A DNA stretch of 49,886 nucleotides from positions 1 through 49,886 of the forward strand of contig JADGNE010000014.1 in assembly GCA_015234425.1 (NCBI GenBank). Reading direction: 5' to 3'. Both the position numbers and the translations under genes were made by a program. This DNA is from Devosia sp. (lineage in GTDB: Bacteria; Pseudomonadota; Alphaproteobacteria; Rhizobiales; Devosiaceae). The notes below the pieces were generated by a model. It saw only the letters and a program-made list of their open reading frames with translations, had not been told where the DNA came from and did no database searches. Within the stretch, counting starts at the first letter, position 1; each line of letters opens with the position of its first letter. Below, in pieces: positions 8,320 through 16,449 of the stretch.

Positions 8320-9087
8320 CTAGCGCCCCTTGAGGGCAATCGTGCCCAAACGGGCCAGCGCCGCACCATGGCTTTGCTGCAGCGAAAACGGCGTCACTGT
8401 GATGCGGTTACCCTTGCGCAGCACCTCGAAATCGCTTTCCGGATCGAGCGGCGTCGGCGTTTCGGGAATGGCGACGAAGAATTTTCCCGCATTATCGCTG
8501 GGATAATAACGGAACGGCGACCGCGCGAACCGCTGGTGCGGAACGGCAGCGATGCCCGCGACCTCATCCGGGGAACAGAAGGGGAAATTGACGTTGTAGA
8601 ACACATCGTCTCCCCCCTTGGCGGCGAGAATCGCCCGCACGGTGGCAGCGCCATAGCGGCTGGCGTTCGACCAGTCGACAGTGCGACTGACCTCATAGTT
8701 CATCGACTGGCTCATGGCGATGCCGATGGCGCCCTGCAGCGCGCCTTCGCGCGCGCCGCCTGCGGTGCCCGAGCAATTGACGATGTCACCGAGGTTCTGG
8801 CCGGCATTGACGCCGGACAGGACCAGATCGGCCGGCTTGTCGTCGAGCAGATGGGTCATCCCCACGACGACACAGTCGGCCGGTGAGCCACCGATCACAG
8901 CAAAGCGCCGCGGCCCCCGCTCCTCAAGCGCCAGCTCGCGCCCGAGGGTAAACCGGTGGCTGGCGCCCGATTGATTGCCATCCGGCGCCACGATCCAGAC
9001 GTCGTCGGACAGCGACTGGGCAATCTGCGCCATGATGGCGATGCCGGGCGCATCCACACCATCGTCATTGGTGATGAGGATGCGCAC
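8320..9087 (-). CDS. surE: SurE, 5'/3'-nucleotidase
   Basis: A 255-residue survival protein SurE, a metal-dependent nucleoside monophosphate phosphatase. The N-terminal RILITNDDGVDAPG carries the metal-binding Asp pair; PDGNQSGASH and SGVNAGQNLGDIVNCSGTAGGAREG are the other active-site segments. The start codon is GTG at 9087, 4 bp after the serS stop, so it is coupled to serS. The downstream 264 bp hold no gene, although pcm usually sits here in related gene orders. Confidence 0.96.
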   Translation of the reverse strand: MRILITNDDGVDAPGIAIMAQIAQSLSDDVWIVAPDGNQSGASHRFTLGRELALEERGPRRFAVIGGSPADCVVVGMTHLLDDKPADLVLSGVNAGQNLGDIVNCSGTAGGAREGALQGAIGIAMSQSMNYEVSRTVDWSNASRYGAATVRAILAAKGGDDVFYNVNFPFCSPDEVAGIAAVPHQRFARSPFRYYPSDNAGKFFVAIPETPTPLDPESDFEVLRKGNRITVTPFSLQQSHGAALARLGTIALKGR

Positions 9088-9091
9088 AGCT

Positions 9092-10420
9092 CTACTTTGC
9101 TCCGATGACGGTAAGGCCGCCCATATAGGGCTGCAGCACTTCGGGAACCAGCACCGAGCCGTCTTCCTGCTGATAGTTCTCCAGCACGGCGATCAGGCAG
9201 CGGCCCACAGCCGTGCCCGAGCCATTGAGCGTGTGCACATAGCGCGGGGCCTGCTTCTCGCCGGCCGGGCGATAGCGGGCTTCCATGCGACGCGCCTGGA
9301 AATCGCCACAGACCGATACCGAGGAAATCTCGCGATAGGTATCCTGCCCCGGCAGCCAGACTTCCATGTCATAGGTGCGACGCGCACCAAAGCCCAGGTC
9401 GCCGGTGCACAGCTTCATGACGCGATAGTGGAGGCCCAGCTTCTGCAGCACCGCCTCGGCAGCCGCGAGCATGCGCTCGTGCTCGTTCTCGGCTTCTTCT
9501 GGGGTGGTGATGGCGACCAGCTCGACCTTGTTGAACTGGTGCTGGCGCAGCATGCCGCGCGTATCGCGACCGGCCGAACCCGCTTCTGACCGGAAGCACG
9601 GCGTCAGCGCCGTGAAGCGCATCGGCAGCTCGTCTTCGGCCAGAATAGACTCGCGGACAAAATTGGTCATCGGCACTTCGGCCGTGGGGATCAGCGCGAG
9701 GCGCGTATCGCCATGCGGCGTGAAGAACAGATCTTCCTCGAACTTGGGCAGCTGGCCCGTGCCGAACAGCGCCTCGTCGCGCACCAGGACCGGCGGCTGG
9801 ACTTCCATATAGCCATGCTCGGTCGTGTGCAGGTCGAGCATGAACTGCCCGAGCGCACGCTCGAGACGCGCTACCTGCCCCTTGAGCACGACGAAACGGC
9901 TGCCGGAGAGCTTGGCAGCAGTCTCAAAGTCCATGTTCTTGGCAACGACGCCGATATCGAAATGCTCCTTGGGAGCAAAGCTGAAGCTCGGCTTGGCCGG
10001 ACGCACTTTTGCAGCCGTTTCGGCAGAACCGTTCAGGCCGAAATATTCAACGTTCCCGCTCTCGTCGTCACCCTCGGGCACGTCGTCGAACGCCATGTTG
10101 GGCAGCGCCGACAGGATGTCCCGCAGCTCTTTTTCGACAGCGCGCTCTTCGGCTTCGCCGGCCGGGATGAATTCCTTGAGCTTGGCGACTTCGGCCATCA
10201 GCTCCGCGGCCTTGGCTTCGTCCTTCTGCGCCTTGGCCTGGCCGATCTGCTTGGAAAATGCATTGCGCTTTTCCTGAGCCTCGTTCAGCCGAACGATGAT
10301 CTGGCGGCGGCGCTCGTCGATGGCGATGAGATCGGAGGAGCGGACGGACACATTCTTGCGCTGCGACATTGCCTTGTCGAAGGCGTCAGGATTGTCTCTG
10401 ATCCACTTGATATCGAACAT
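9092..10420 (-). CDS. serS: SerS, seryl-tRNA synthetase
   Basis: A 442-residue class II aminoacyl-tRNA synthetase. Residues 1 to about 105 form the long tRNA-binding coiled coil (Glu/Lys/Ala rich, [15 protein letters not shown]). Motif 2 is [23 protein letters not shown] and motif 3 is [18 protein letters not shown] near the C-terminus. The length fits the bacterial family (about 425-445). It charges tRNA-Ser and supplies Ser-tRNA for selenocysteine where present. It lies between tatC and surE in the same orientation, with 117 bp after tatC that could hold its own promoter. Confidence 0.97.
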   Translation of the reverse strand: MFDIKWIRDNPDAFDKAMSQRKNVSVRSSDLIAIDERRRQIIVRLNEAQEKRNAFSKQIGQAKAQKDEAKAAELMAEVAKLKEFIPAGEAEERAVEKELRDILSALPNMAFDDVPEGDDESGNVEYFGLNGSAETAAKVRPAKPSFSFAPKEHFDIGVVAKNMDFETAAKLSGSRFVVLKGQVARLERALGQFMLDLHTTEHGYMEVQPPVLVRDEALFGTGQLPKFEEDLFFTPHGDTRLALIPTAEVPMTNFVRESILAEDELPMRFTALTPCFRSEAGSAGRDTRGMLRQHQFNKVELVAITTPEEAENEHERMLAAAEAVLQKLGLHYRVMKLCTGDLGFGARRTYDMEVWLPGQDTYREISSVSVCGDFQARRMEARYRPAGEKQAPRYVHTLNGSGTAVGRCLIAVLENYQQEDGSVLVPEVLQPYMGGLTVIGAK

Positions 10421-10537
10421 CGGTGCTTACGGGCCCCTGCCCGCCTCTGGTTTGACGCAGGTCGAAGGATGAATAACCCGGGGCGCGCCTGCGAGCGCCA
10501 CGGGCACAATGTGCTGTGCCCGCGACGCGGAGCACAG

Positions 10538-11374
10538 CTATTCGGATGGTGAGCCGGAAAGCTCTTTTTCCTGGGCGGCCAGTGCGGCCTCACGGCGACG
10601 CTGAATCCACCGAACCGACAGAATGGAGAGTTCGTAGAGTCCATACATCGGCAGCGCAAGACCGATCTGCGAAATCGGATCGGGCGGCGTGATGAATGCG
10701 GCCACCATCAGGATACCCACGATCGCGTAGCGGCGACCCTTCTTGAGCATCTCGACATTGACGAGATCGATCTGCGCGAGCAGCGTCAGCACCACCGGCA
10801 GCTGGAAGCAGATGCCGAAGGCCAGGATCAGCGTCATCGCCAGGCTCAGATATTCCGACACCTTGGCAAGAAGCTTGATTTCCTCGGTCTGCATGCCGGC
10901 AAAAAAGCCCAGCGCCATCGGCAGCACGACGAAATAGACCATCAGCGCACCCATCAGGAAGAAGACGGGCGTGGCGACCAGATAGGGCACCAGCGCACGG
11001 CGCTCATGCTTGTAGAGACCTGGGGCCATGAAGCCATAGATCTGCGTGGCGAGATACGGGAAGCCAAGGAAAATGGCTCCGAACAGCGCCAGGTTCAGCT
11101 GGGTGAAGAAGAACTCCTGGGGCGCCGTATAGATCAGCTGCATATCGCCCGGATCGGCATAGATCGACCGATAGGGGTTCAGCAGGATATCGAAGATCGT
11201 ACCGGCGAAGAGGAAGCACACCACCATCAACACGACGATCGCGATGGCGCAGCGGATAAGCCGCTTGCGCAGCTCGATAAGATGGTCGAGCAGCGGCGCC
11301 TCGCTCCCGGCGAGTTCGTCCTCTGCGTCCTTGCTCTTGTCCTCGATCTGGGACTTTGCGTCAGCCATCGTCAA
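10538..11374 (-). CDS. tatC: TatC, twin-arginine translocase subunit
   Basis: A 278-residue polytopic membrane protein with six predicted helices. The family signature LLDHLIELRKRL precedes helix 1, and FGICFQLPVVL is the conserved helix 5 segment. TatC binds the twin-arginine signal peptide and nucleates the TatABC export channel for folded proteins. Its start overlaps the tatB stop by 4 bp (ATGA). The N-terminal extension rich in Asp/Glu/Lys and the charged C-terminal tail (QRRREAALAAQEKE) are common in Rhizobiales. Confidence 0.97.
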   Translation of the reverse strand: MTMADAKSQIEDKSKDAEDELAGSEAPLLDHLIELRKRLIRCAIAIVVLMVVCFLFAGTIFDILLNPYRSIYADPGDMQLIYTAPQEFFFTQLNLALFGAIFLGFPYLATQIYGFMAPGLYKHERRALVPYLVATPVFFLMGALMVYFVVLPMALGFFAGMQTEEIKLLAKVSEYLSLAMTLILAFGICFQLPVVLTLLAQIDLVNVEMLKKGRRYAIVGILMVAAFITPPDPISQIGLALPMYGLYELSILSVRWIQRRREAALAAQEKELSGSPSE

Positions 11375-12075
11375 TTCTTCTCTGCCGGGTCAGCCGGCTT
11401 CTTGCGAGGAGCGCGCGGCTTTGCGGCCGGCTTCTCGGTGGCAACGACTTCGGCCGGGCTTACGGTCTTGGCCCGCGATGCGCGCGGCTTTTTGGCGACG
11501 GGTTCCGCCGCCACTTCGGCTGCTTCGGTCTTGACCGGAGCGCGAGGCGCCCGCGGCTTGCCCGATGGCGTCAAACCCTCGACGGCCGGCAGATCGCTGC
11601 TCGCAACCGGTGCGGTCGGAGCCGGCGTGGCGCTCGGTGCCGGGCTCACCTGCGCGGCCTTGACAGGCTGCGTCGGCTTGAACCCCGCCTCGGCGGCGAT
11701 CTCGTCATTGGTTTTCTTTGGTGCAGGCGGCATTCCGGCCGCGCTGCGCAACTCGTCGACGACGCTTTCGGCCTTTGGATCGGCCGGCTTGATTGCCCCG
11801 CTGGGCTTGGGCCCGGTGGGGGTCATCGCGTTGAATTCCCGGCGAATTTCATCAGCCGACTTCTTCAGCGGGTCGGTGATGGAGCTGCGCAGATTGCGCA
11901 CCTCATCCAGGCCCGTGGTGCGGTTGATTTCGCGCTGGAACTCAGTGCCCATGCGCCGGATCTGGCCCACAACCTTGCCAATACGGCCCATGACGACCGG
12001 AAGATCCTTCGGTCCGATAAAGATCAGCGCAACGACGCCGATCACCAGCATCTCTGTCCAGCTAAGCCCCAGCAT
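11371..12075 (-). CDS. tatB: TatB, twin-arginine translocase subunit
   Basis: A 234-residue protein with the single N-terminal helix typical of TatB (MLGLSWTEMLVIGVVALIFIGPKDLP), an amphipathic helix to about residue 60 (GRIGKVVGQIRRMGTEFQREI) and a long Pro/Ala/Lys-rich tail. The GPKDLP hinge and a glutamate in the membrane helix separate TatB from TatA. The tail, about 130 residues of low complexity with PRAP repeats, is longer than in Escherichia coli but usual in this group. It lies between tatA and tatC. Confidence 0.95.
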   Translation of the reverse strand: MLGLSWTEMLVIGVVALIFIGPKDLPVVMGRIGKVVGQIRRMGTEFQREINRTTGLDEVRNLRSSITDPLKKSADEIRREFNAMTPTGPKPSGAIKPADPKAESVVDELRSAAGMPPAPKKTNDEIAAEAGFKPTQPVKAAQVSPAPSATPAPTAPVASSDLPAVEGLTPSGKPRAPRAPVKTEAAEVAAEPVAKKPRASRAKTVSPAEVVATEKPAAKPRAPRKKPADPAEKN

Positions 12076-12128
12076 ATGGATAGTCTCCGAGAGTGGTCGC
12101 GCCAGGCGCGATCAGCGAGCAGACGCTC

Positions 12129-12341
12129 TTAGGCGTCTTTGCTCTTGTCCACTTCGCGGGCATCGATATCGGCGGTCGTCGCGACGCGTTCCACCGGCTT
12201 CTCGTCGTCACGCATGCCCTTCTGGAAGGCTTTGATGCCGGAGGCCACTTCACCCATCATGCCGGAAATCTTGCCACGGCCAAACAGCAGAATGACCACG
12301 ACGGCGACGACGAGAATGCCCCAAATAGACGGCGCGTGCAT
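12129..12341 (-). CDS. tatA: TatA, twin-arginine translocase pore subunit
   Basis: A 70-residue protein with the TatA pattern: a short N-terminal membrane helix (IWGILVVAVVVILLFGRGKI), the FGRGKI hinge, an amphipathic helix (GEVASGIKAFQKGMRDDE) and an acidic tail. It multimerises to form the export pore. AGGGAG lies 7 bp upstream of the ATG. It opens the tatABC operon, 129 bp downstream of scpB, so a separate promoter in that gap is possible. Confidence 0.95.
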   Translation of the reverse strand: MHAPSIWGILVVAVVVILLFGRGKISGMMGEVASGIKAFQKGMRDDEKPVERVATTADIDAREVDKSKDA

Positions 12342-12470
12342 ATTTTTCTCCCTGAATACTAGAACGCGTTACACGCGATTGATAACCGAGAAATAGGTTC
12401 AATCTCCGGCAAACACAAGGAAATGTTCCCCGTCACGGGTCATCAATCCGTGTTGCTCCACACTGTGCGA

Positions 12471-13121
12471 TCATTCAACATCCTCCCCCTCCCCGGGATC
12501 GTCGGGATCGAGCGCATCCTCGTCCTCGCGCAGCTCGCCGGTAAACGGCAGCGGGATCTGCATATCCGGCGGCAGCCGTCCCGAGAGCAGCCCCGCCCCC
12601 TTGAGGTCATCGAGCCCCGGAAGATCGGTCAGCGCCTCCAACCCGAAATGATCGAGGAATGCCTCGGTCGTGCCGTAGGTCACCGGCCGTCCCGGCGTGC
12701 GCCGCCGCCCGCGCATCCTTACCCAGCCGGTCTCGAGCAGCAGGTCGAGCGTCCCCTTGCCCGCCGCAACCCCGCGCACTTCCTCGATTTCGGCGCGCGT
12801 CACCGGCTGGTGATAGGCAATAATCGCCAGCGTTTCGAGTGACGCCCGGGTCAGCGGCCGCGTCTCTGCCTGCTCGCGCCGGAGGAGGTGCCCGAGATCC
12901 TCGGCCGTCCGGAACGCCCACCCCTCGCCCCGCCGCACCAGATTGACCCCGCGCGGCGCATAGCGCTTCTGCAACTCGAGCAGCAATTGGCGCACATTGG
13001 CGCCCTCCCCGACATAGGGCGCAAGGTCGGCCGCATGCACTGGCTTGTCCGAGGCAAACAGCAGCGCCTCGAGCACGCGCAACTGCCGTTCGCGCACTTC
13101 TGGAAAATCATCCTCGCTCAT
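12471..13121 (-). CDS. scpB: ScpB, segregation and condensation protein B
   Basis: A 216-residue winged-helix protein that pairs with ScpA and SMC in chromosome condensation. Two tandem winged helices are visible: VLEALLFASDKPVHAADLAPYV near residues 12-33, and LETLAIIAYHQPVTRAEIEEVRG in the middle, the most conserved stretch of the family. I chose the ATG at 13121 (MSEDDFPEVRERQ), 2 bp after the scpA stop; an ORF extension to 13280 lies inside scpA and is unlikely. The C-terminus is very acidic (EDEDALDPDDPGEGEDVE). Confidence 0.95.
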   Translation of the reverse strand: MSEDDFPEVRERQLRVLEALLFASDKPVHAADLAPYVGEGANVRQLLLELQKRYAPRGVNLVRRGEGWAFRTAEDLGHLLRREQAETRPLTRASLETLAIIAYHQPVTRAEIEEVRGVAAGKGTLDLLLETGWVRMRGRRRTPGRPVTYGTTEAFLDHFGLEALTDLPGLDDLKGAGLLSGRLPPDMQIPLPFTGELREDEDALDPDDPGEGEDVE

Positions 13122-13123
13122 TG

Positions 13124-13969
13124 TCACTCTTTGATTTTCCGGCGCAGATAGATCGGCTCGAACGTGCCGCCCTGGCGAATCTCTATCTCGCCCTGGCGCA
13201 CCAGCTCCAGCGTCGAGGCAAAGCTCGATGCCCGCACCGTCCGCCGCTCTTCGGGCTGGGCCAGATATTCGGCAAGGCACTGCTCAAGCGCCACCCATTC
13301 CCCGGTATCGCCGATCAGCCGCTGCAAAATGTCCCGCGCCTCCTGCAGCGACCACACCGTCCGCGTCGTCAGCTTGTATTCAACCACGGAATTGCGTTCG
13401 CGCTGGCTCGTATAGGCCTTGAGCAGCTCGTAATAGCTCGCTTCCCAGATCGACCGTCGCGCGATCTGGATCGCTTCGGGCGCCCCGCGTGCATGGATTT
13501 CCCGGCCCAGCTGTGGCCTTCCCATCAGCCGGCTGGCCGCCAGCCGCATCGCTTCGAGGCGCTTGAGCCGGAATTGCAGCATGGCCGCCAGCATCTCGCC
13601 CGATGGCTCATCGTCATTGGCCGCCTGCGGCACCATCAGCCGGCTCTTGAGATAGGCCAGCCACGCCGCCATCACCAGATAATCGGCCGCGATCTCGATC
13701 CGCTTCTCGCGGATGGTCTCGATGAATTTCAGATATTGCTCGGCCAGCGCCAGGATGGATATGGACGCCAGGTCGACCTTTTGCCGGCGCGCCAGGTCGA
13801 GCAGCAGATCGAGCGGGCCCTCATAGCCACCGACCTCGACATGCAACACCTCTTCGGTGTCGGGCTGCGTCGAAACATCGACCCAGTCCCCCTGCTCCCC
13901 AATCATCCACAGATCCTGAAAGGCGTGAAAACTCGCGCCATCCTTGTCGGCTGGCGCGAGCATCGTCAA
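13124..13969 (-). CDS. scpA: ScpA, segregation and condensation protein A
   Basis: A 281-residue kleisin that bridges SMC heads. The family signature GYEGPLDLLLDLARRQKVDLA is at about residues 48-68, followed by ILALAEQYLKFIE and the AADYLVMAAWLAYLKSRLM helix; the C-terminal winged helix ends at LRRKIKE. About 45 non-conserved residues precede the signature, so the true start could be a later Met (residue 22). It starts 27 bp after the SPOR gene; nagZ, which I would expect at this spot in related genomes, is absent. Confidence 0.95.
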   Translation of the reverse strand: MTMLAPADKDGASFHAFQDLWMIGEQGDWVDVSTQPDTEEVLHVEVGGYEGPLDLLLDLARRQKVDLASISILALAEQYLKFIETIREKRIEIAADYLVMAAWLAYLKSRLMVPQAANDDEPSGEMLAAMLQFRLKRLEAMRLAASRLMGRPQLGREIHARGAPEAIQIARRSIWEASYYELLKAYTSQRERNSVVEYKLTTRTVWSLQEARDILQRLIGDTGEWVALEQCLAEYLAQPEERRTVRASSFASTLELVRQGEIEIRQGGTFEPIYLRRKIKE

Positions 13970-13996
13970 GCAGGGCCACTTGCGGCCCCGCCGTCA

Positions 13997-16372
13997 CTAC
14001 ATCGTAAAGCAGTCGCCGCCGGCGGCCTTGATGTTGTTGCACAGCGTATTGGCGCTCTGCAGCGAGTCGGCCGGCACGCGCACGCGATAGAAGATCCCGC
14101 GCTCCCCCAGATCGACGCGCTGCACTTCGAGATTGGCGCCGTTGAACAGCGGTCCGAAGCGCGATGCGATGCTCTGCGCCGTCTGGCGGGCAGTCTCTTC
14201 CGAGCGCTGCGATGCCAGCTGCACATAGGCCGGAGCCGAGGACACCGGCGCCGAAACGGCCGGCGCAGGCGTCGCCGGTGTTGCTGCAACAGGCGTCGTC
14301 GCCGCAGGTGCAGGCGTCGGCGTCGCTGCAGCCTGACGCGCAAAGGTCGCCGGACGCACCAGCGGCACCGGCGCTGTCTTGCCGACAATCGCATTGCCCG
14401 CCCCATCCACGGCCGGAACCGTCGAACCCGGCTGCACCGGAACCACGGGCGGTGTCACCGGCGCGGCTTCGGTGGCTGCGTTCTCCGCTGCCGTCGCCGA
14501 CGGATTGACGCTGCCGATCAGCTCAGGCGTCGAGAAATCGGCGCCCGGAACATCCGGCACGCTCGGACGATCCACCGGCAGCATGGTTGCCCCGGCGACG
14601 CTGTCGCCACCACTGACGATGGTGCCATCCGGGCGCACGGTCACGGTACGAACCTTGCGGTTCACCAGACCCTCTTCGCTCGAGGTCGGCGGCACGAAAT
14701 TATTCACCGCGTCGATATCGGCCTGGTCGCGCGACACCAGCTGCTCGTCGGCCCCGCTATCGACCCCGGCGATCTCGTTGAACACCACCGACTGGGCGGG
14801 CTCTTCGGCTTCCGGATCGGGGACCGGCTCTTCCTTGATCGGCGCTGTATCGGCCACGATCAAGGGCGCCGGGCCATCGGATGCACCGCCGCCAAGGCCC
14901 AGCACGGCATAAAGCCCCACGGCGGCGACGCCCAGCATCAGGGTCGCTACCAGCGGCCCCGCGAGGGATCGCGTCATGCCCAGAACACGGCTTTTGCGCG
15001 CCCGCGGCGCTGCCTCTGTGTCCACATCGGCAATGCGGGCGTGAATTTCAGGCTCAACCCATTCCACCCGCGCGCCCGACGTCGCCGCTGCGGCCAGAAT
15101 GGCCTCGTCGACTGAGCTCACATGCGGCGTACGCGGCTTTTCAGACGCAGGCTGTGCAGTCGGCTGGCTTGGCAGGGTCGGCGTCGCAAGGCTGCGCAGC
15201 GCCGCGCTGGGCGACTGCTGGCGCGCATCCGGGCGCACTGCCGAACCAACCAGACGCTCGATTTCCTCAAGCGGATCGGGCTCAGCGCGGCGCGGCTGCG
15301 GGTTGACGGGCTCCGGCTCGACAAATGTCTCTGCAAAGCTGGCCTCAGCAACCGGTTCCGGCACGGGTTCCGGTTCGGGACGCGGCGCTGGCTTGTCCAT
15401 TGGCTGCCCAGAGCCCACACCGAAAACCGGCGGCACGCCGAAGACGTCATTGCTCTTGAGCGGGAACGGGTCCTCGGCAGCTGCCGGTGTCTCTACCGGC
15501 TCTGCCTCGGCAGTATCTTCGGCCGAGAGTTCCGCCGCGATCAGATCGGCCAGGCTGTCCTGGTCGAGATCAGGCAGAACATCATCCTCTACGGGCGGCA
15601 CGACAGGCGCAACGGGCTCGGCGCGGACGGGTGCAGGCTCAGCCTGCACAGCTGCGGGTTCAGCGCGCACACTGGAGGGCTCAGCCCGCACGGCTGCGGG
15701 CTCGGGCCGCGGATCAACGGATTCCCTACGCATCGCCGGGGCGCTTGGCGCCATCGGCTCGAAGCCGGGCTCGCGGCGCGGCGGAATGCCGGCCTGCGGA
15801 GCAGGACGCGGCTCGGCGGCAACCTGCGGCTGCGGCGGAGTTTGCACCTGCGGAGCACTCTGCATCGGCGGGGCGGTCCGCACCTCGGGTGCAGTCCGCT
15901 GCTCGGCAAAATGGCGTGCTTCGGGCGCAGAAGCGGGCTGGCTGCGCGGATCTGGCGCATCGGGATGGGCAAGCCGGGGATCGATCACCGGCGCGACGCG
16001 TGGCGCATCCTGCCGCGGCGGCATCTGCGGCTGCGCCTGAGGCGGCACCTGCGCCTGCGGCTGGGCCTGCACGGGGCGCTGCTGGGCTGGCGGGGTAAAT
16101 GGCTGCCCGGGAATACGGATCGGCGTGCCGGGCGTTTCCGGCGCCACCTTGGGCGCAGCTGCCGATTGTGTTGGGGGTGGCGCTGCAGGCGTAGCAAGCG
16201 GCGCCGCCGGGGTCGGCCGAGCCATCGGCTCGCCGGGAATCCGAACCGGCGGGCTGTCCGCCTTTGGCTTGTCCGACTGGGCGTCTTCCGCCATCAGTCG
16301 GGCCAGTTCAGCAATGAGATCGTCCGCGGAGTCGGTTGGTCCGGCCATAGGTTTCGGTTTCGCTGTCGTCAT
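13997..16372 (-). CDS. SPOR-domain membrane protein with long Pro/Ala-rich cytoplasmic region
   Basis: A 791-residue protein that probably binds denuded septal peptidoglycan. Residues 1 to about 465 are low-complexity, rich in Pro, Ala, Gln and Glu. One membrane helix at about 469-490 (LVATLMLGVAAVGLYAVLGL) is followed by a second linker and a C-terminal SPOR domain from about 715 (YVQLASQRSEETARQTA, ending NIKAAGGDCFTM). The N-terminal region includes a 7-residue repeat RAEPAAV-like at 15615-15719. Gene position between argS and scpA matches the Rhizobiales order. It is nearly twice the length I would expect, mostly because of the cytoplasmic linker. Confidence 0.9.
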   Translation of the reverse strand: MTTAKPKPMAGPTDSADDLIAELARLMAEDAQSDKPKADSPPVRIPGEPMARPTPAAPLATPAAPPPTQSAAAPKVAPETPGTPIRIPGQPFTPPAQQRPVQAQPQAQVPPQAQPQMPPRQDAPRVAPVIDPRLAHPDAPDPRSQPASAPEARHFAEQRTAPEVRTAPPMQSAPQVQTPPQPQVAAEPRPAPQAGIPPRREPGFEPMAPSAPAMRRESVDPRPEPAAVRAEPSSVRAEPAAVQAEPAPVRAEPVAPVVPPVEDDVLPDLDQDSLADLIAAELSAEDTAEAEPVETPAAAEDPFPLKSNDVFGVPPVFGVGSGQPMDKPAPRPEPEPVPEPVAEASFAETFVEPEPVNPQPRRAEPDPLEEIERLVGSAVRPDARQQSPSAALRSLATPTLPSQPTAQPASEKPRTPHVSSVDEAILAAAATSGARVEWVEPEIHARIADVDTEAAPRARKSRVLGMTRSLAGPLVATLMLGVAAVGLYAVLGLGGGASDGPAPLIVADTAPIKEEPVPDPEAEEPAQSVVFNEIAGVDSGADEQLVSRDQADIDAVNNFVPPTSSEEGLVNRKVRTVTVRPDGTIVSGGDSVAGATMLPVDRPSVPDVPGADFSTPELIGSVNPSATAAENAATEAAPVTPPVVPVQPGSTVPAVDGAGNAIVGKTAPVPLVRPATFARQAAATPTPAPAATTPVAATPATPAPAVSAPVSSAPAYVQLASQRSEETARQTAQSIASRFGPLFNGANLEVQRVDLGERGIFYRVRVPADSLQSANTLCNNIKAAGGDCFTM
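15615..15719 (-). repeat. 21-bp tandem repeat inside the SPOR gene
   Basis: Four diverged 21-bp units plus a fifth weaker one, each beginning GGCTC or GGTTC on the plus strand (15615, 15636, 15657, 15678, 15699). They encode seven-residue repeats of the type R/Q-A-E-P-A/S-x-V on the minus strand. The region can expand or contract without a frameshift. Confidence 0.85.
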
Positions 16373-16392
16373 CTGCCAGCGCCCCTGAAGTG

Positions 16393-16422
16393 CTGCAAGC
16401 CCCGTTCTTCGGGGGTTTGCAG
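16393..16422 (-). terminator. Hairpin between argS and the SPOR gene
   Basis: On the minus strand CTGCAAACCCCCG faces CGGGGCTTGCAG around AAGAA, with one internal mismatch. It lies 28 bp after the argS stop, and no U-run follows. It may attenuate read-through from argS into the SPOR gene. Confidence 0.45.
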
Positions 16423-16449
16423 CGAGTTTTCAACACTAATACGCCTGAA

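Noticed and set aside
8141..8323. 60-aa plus-strand ORF between surE and the NlpD-like gene
   Set aside because: No ribosome site or recognisable sequence, and it ends inside surE's last codons.
13121..15115. Plus-strand open frame of 664 codons opposite scpA and the SPOR gene
   Set aside because: Antisense to genes with clear family motifs; Arg/His-rich composition.
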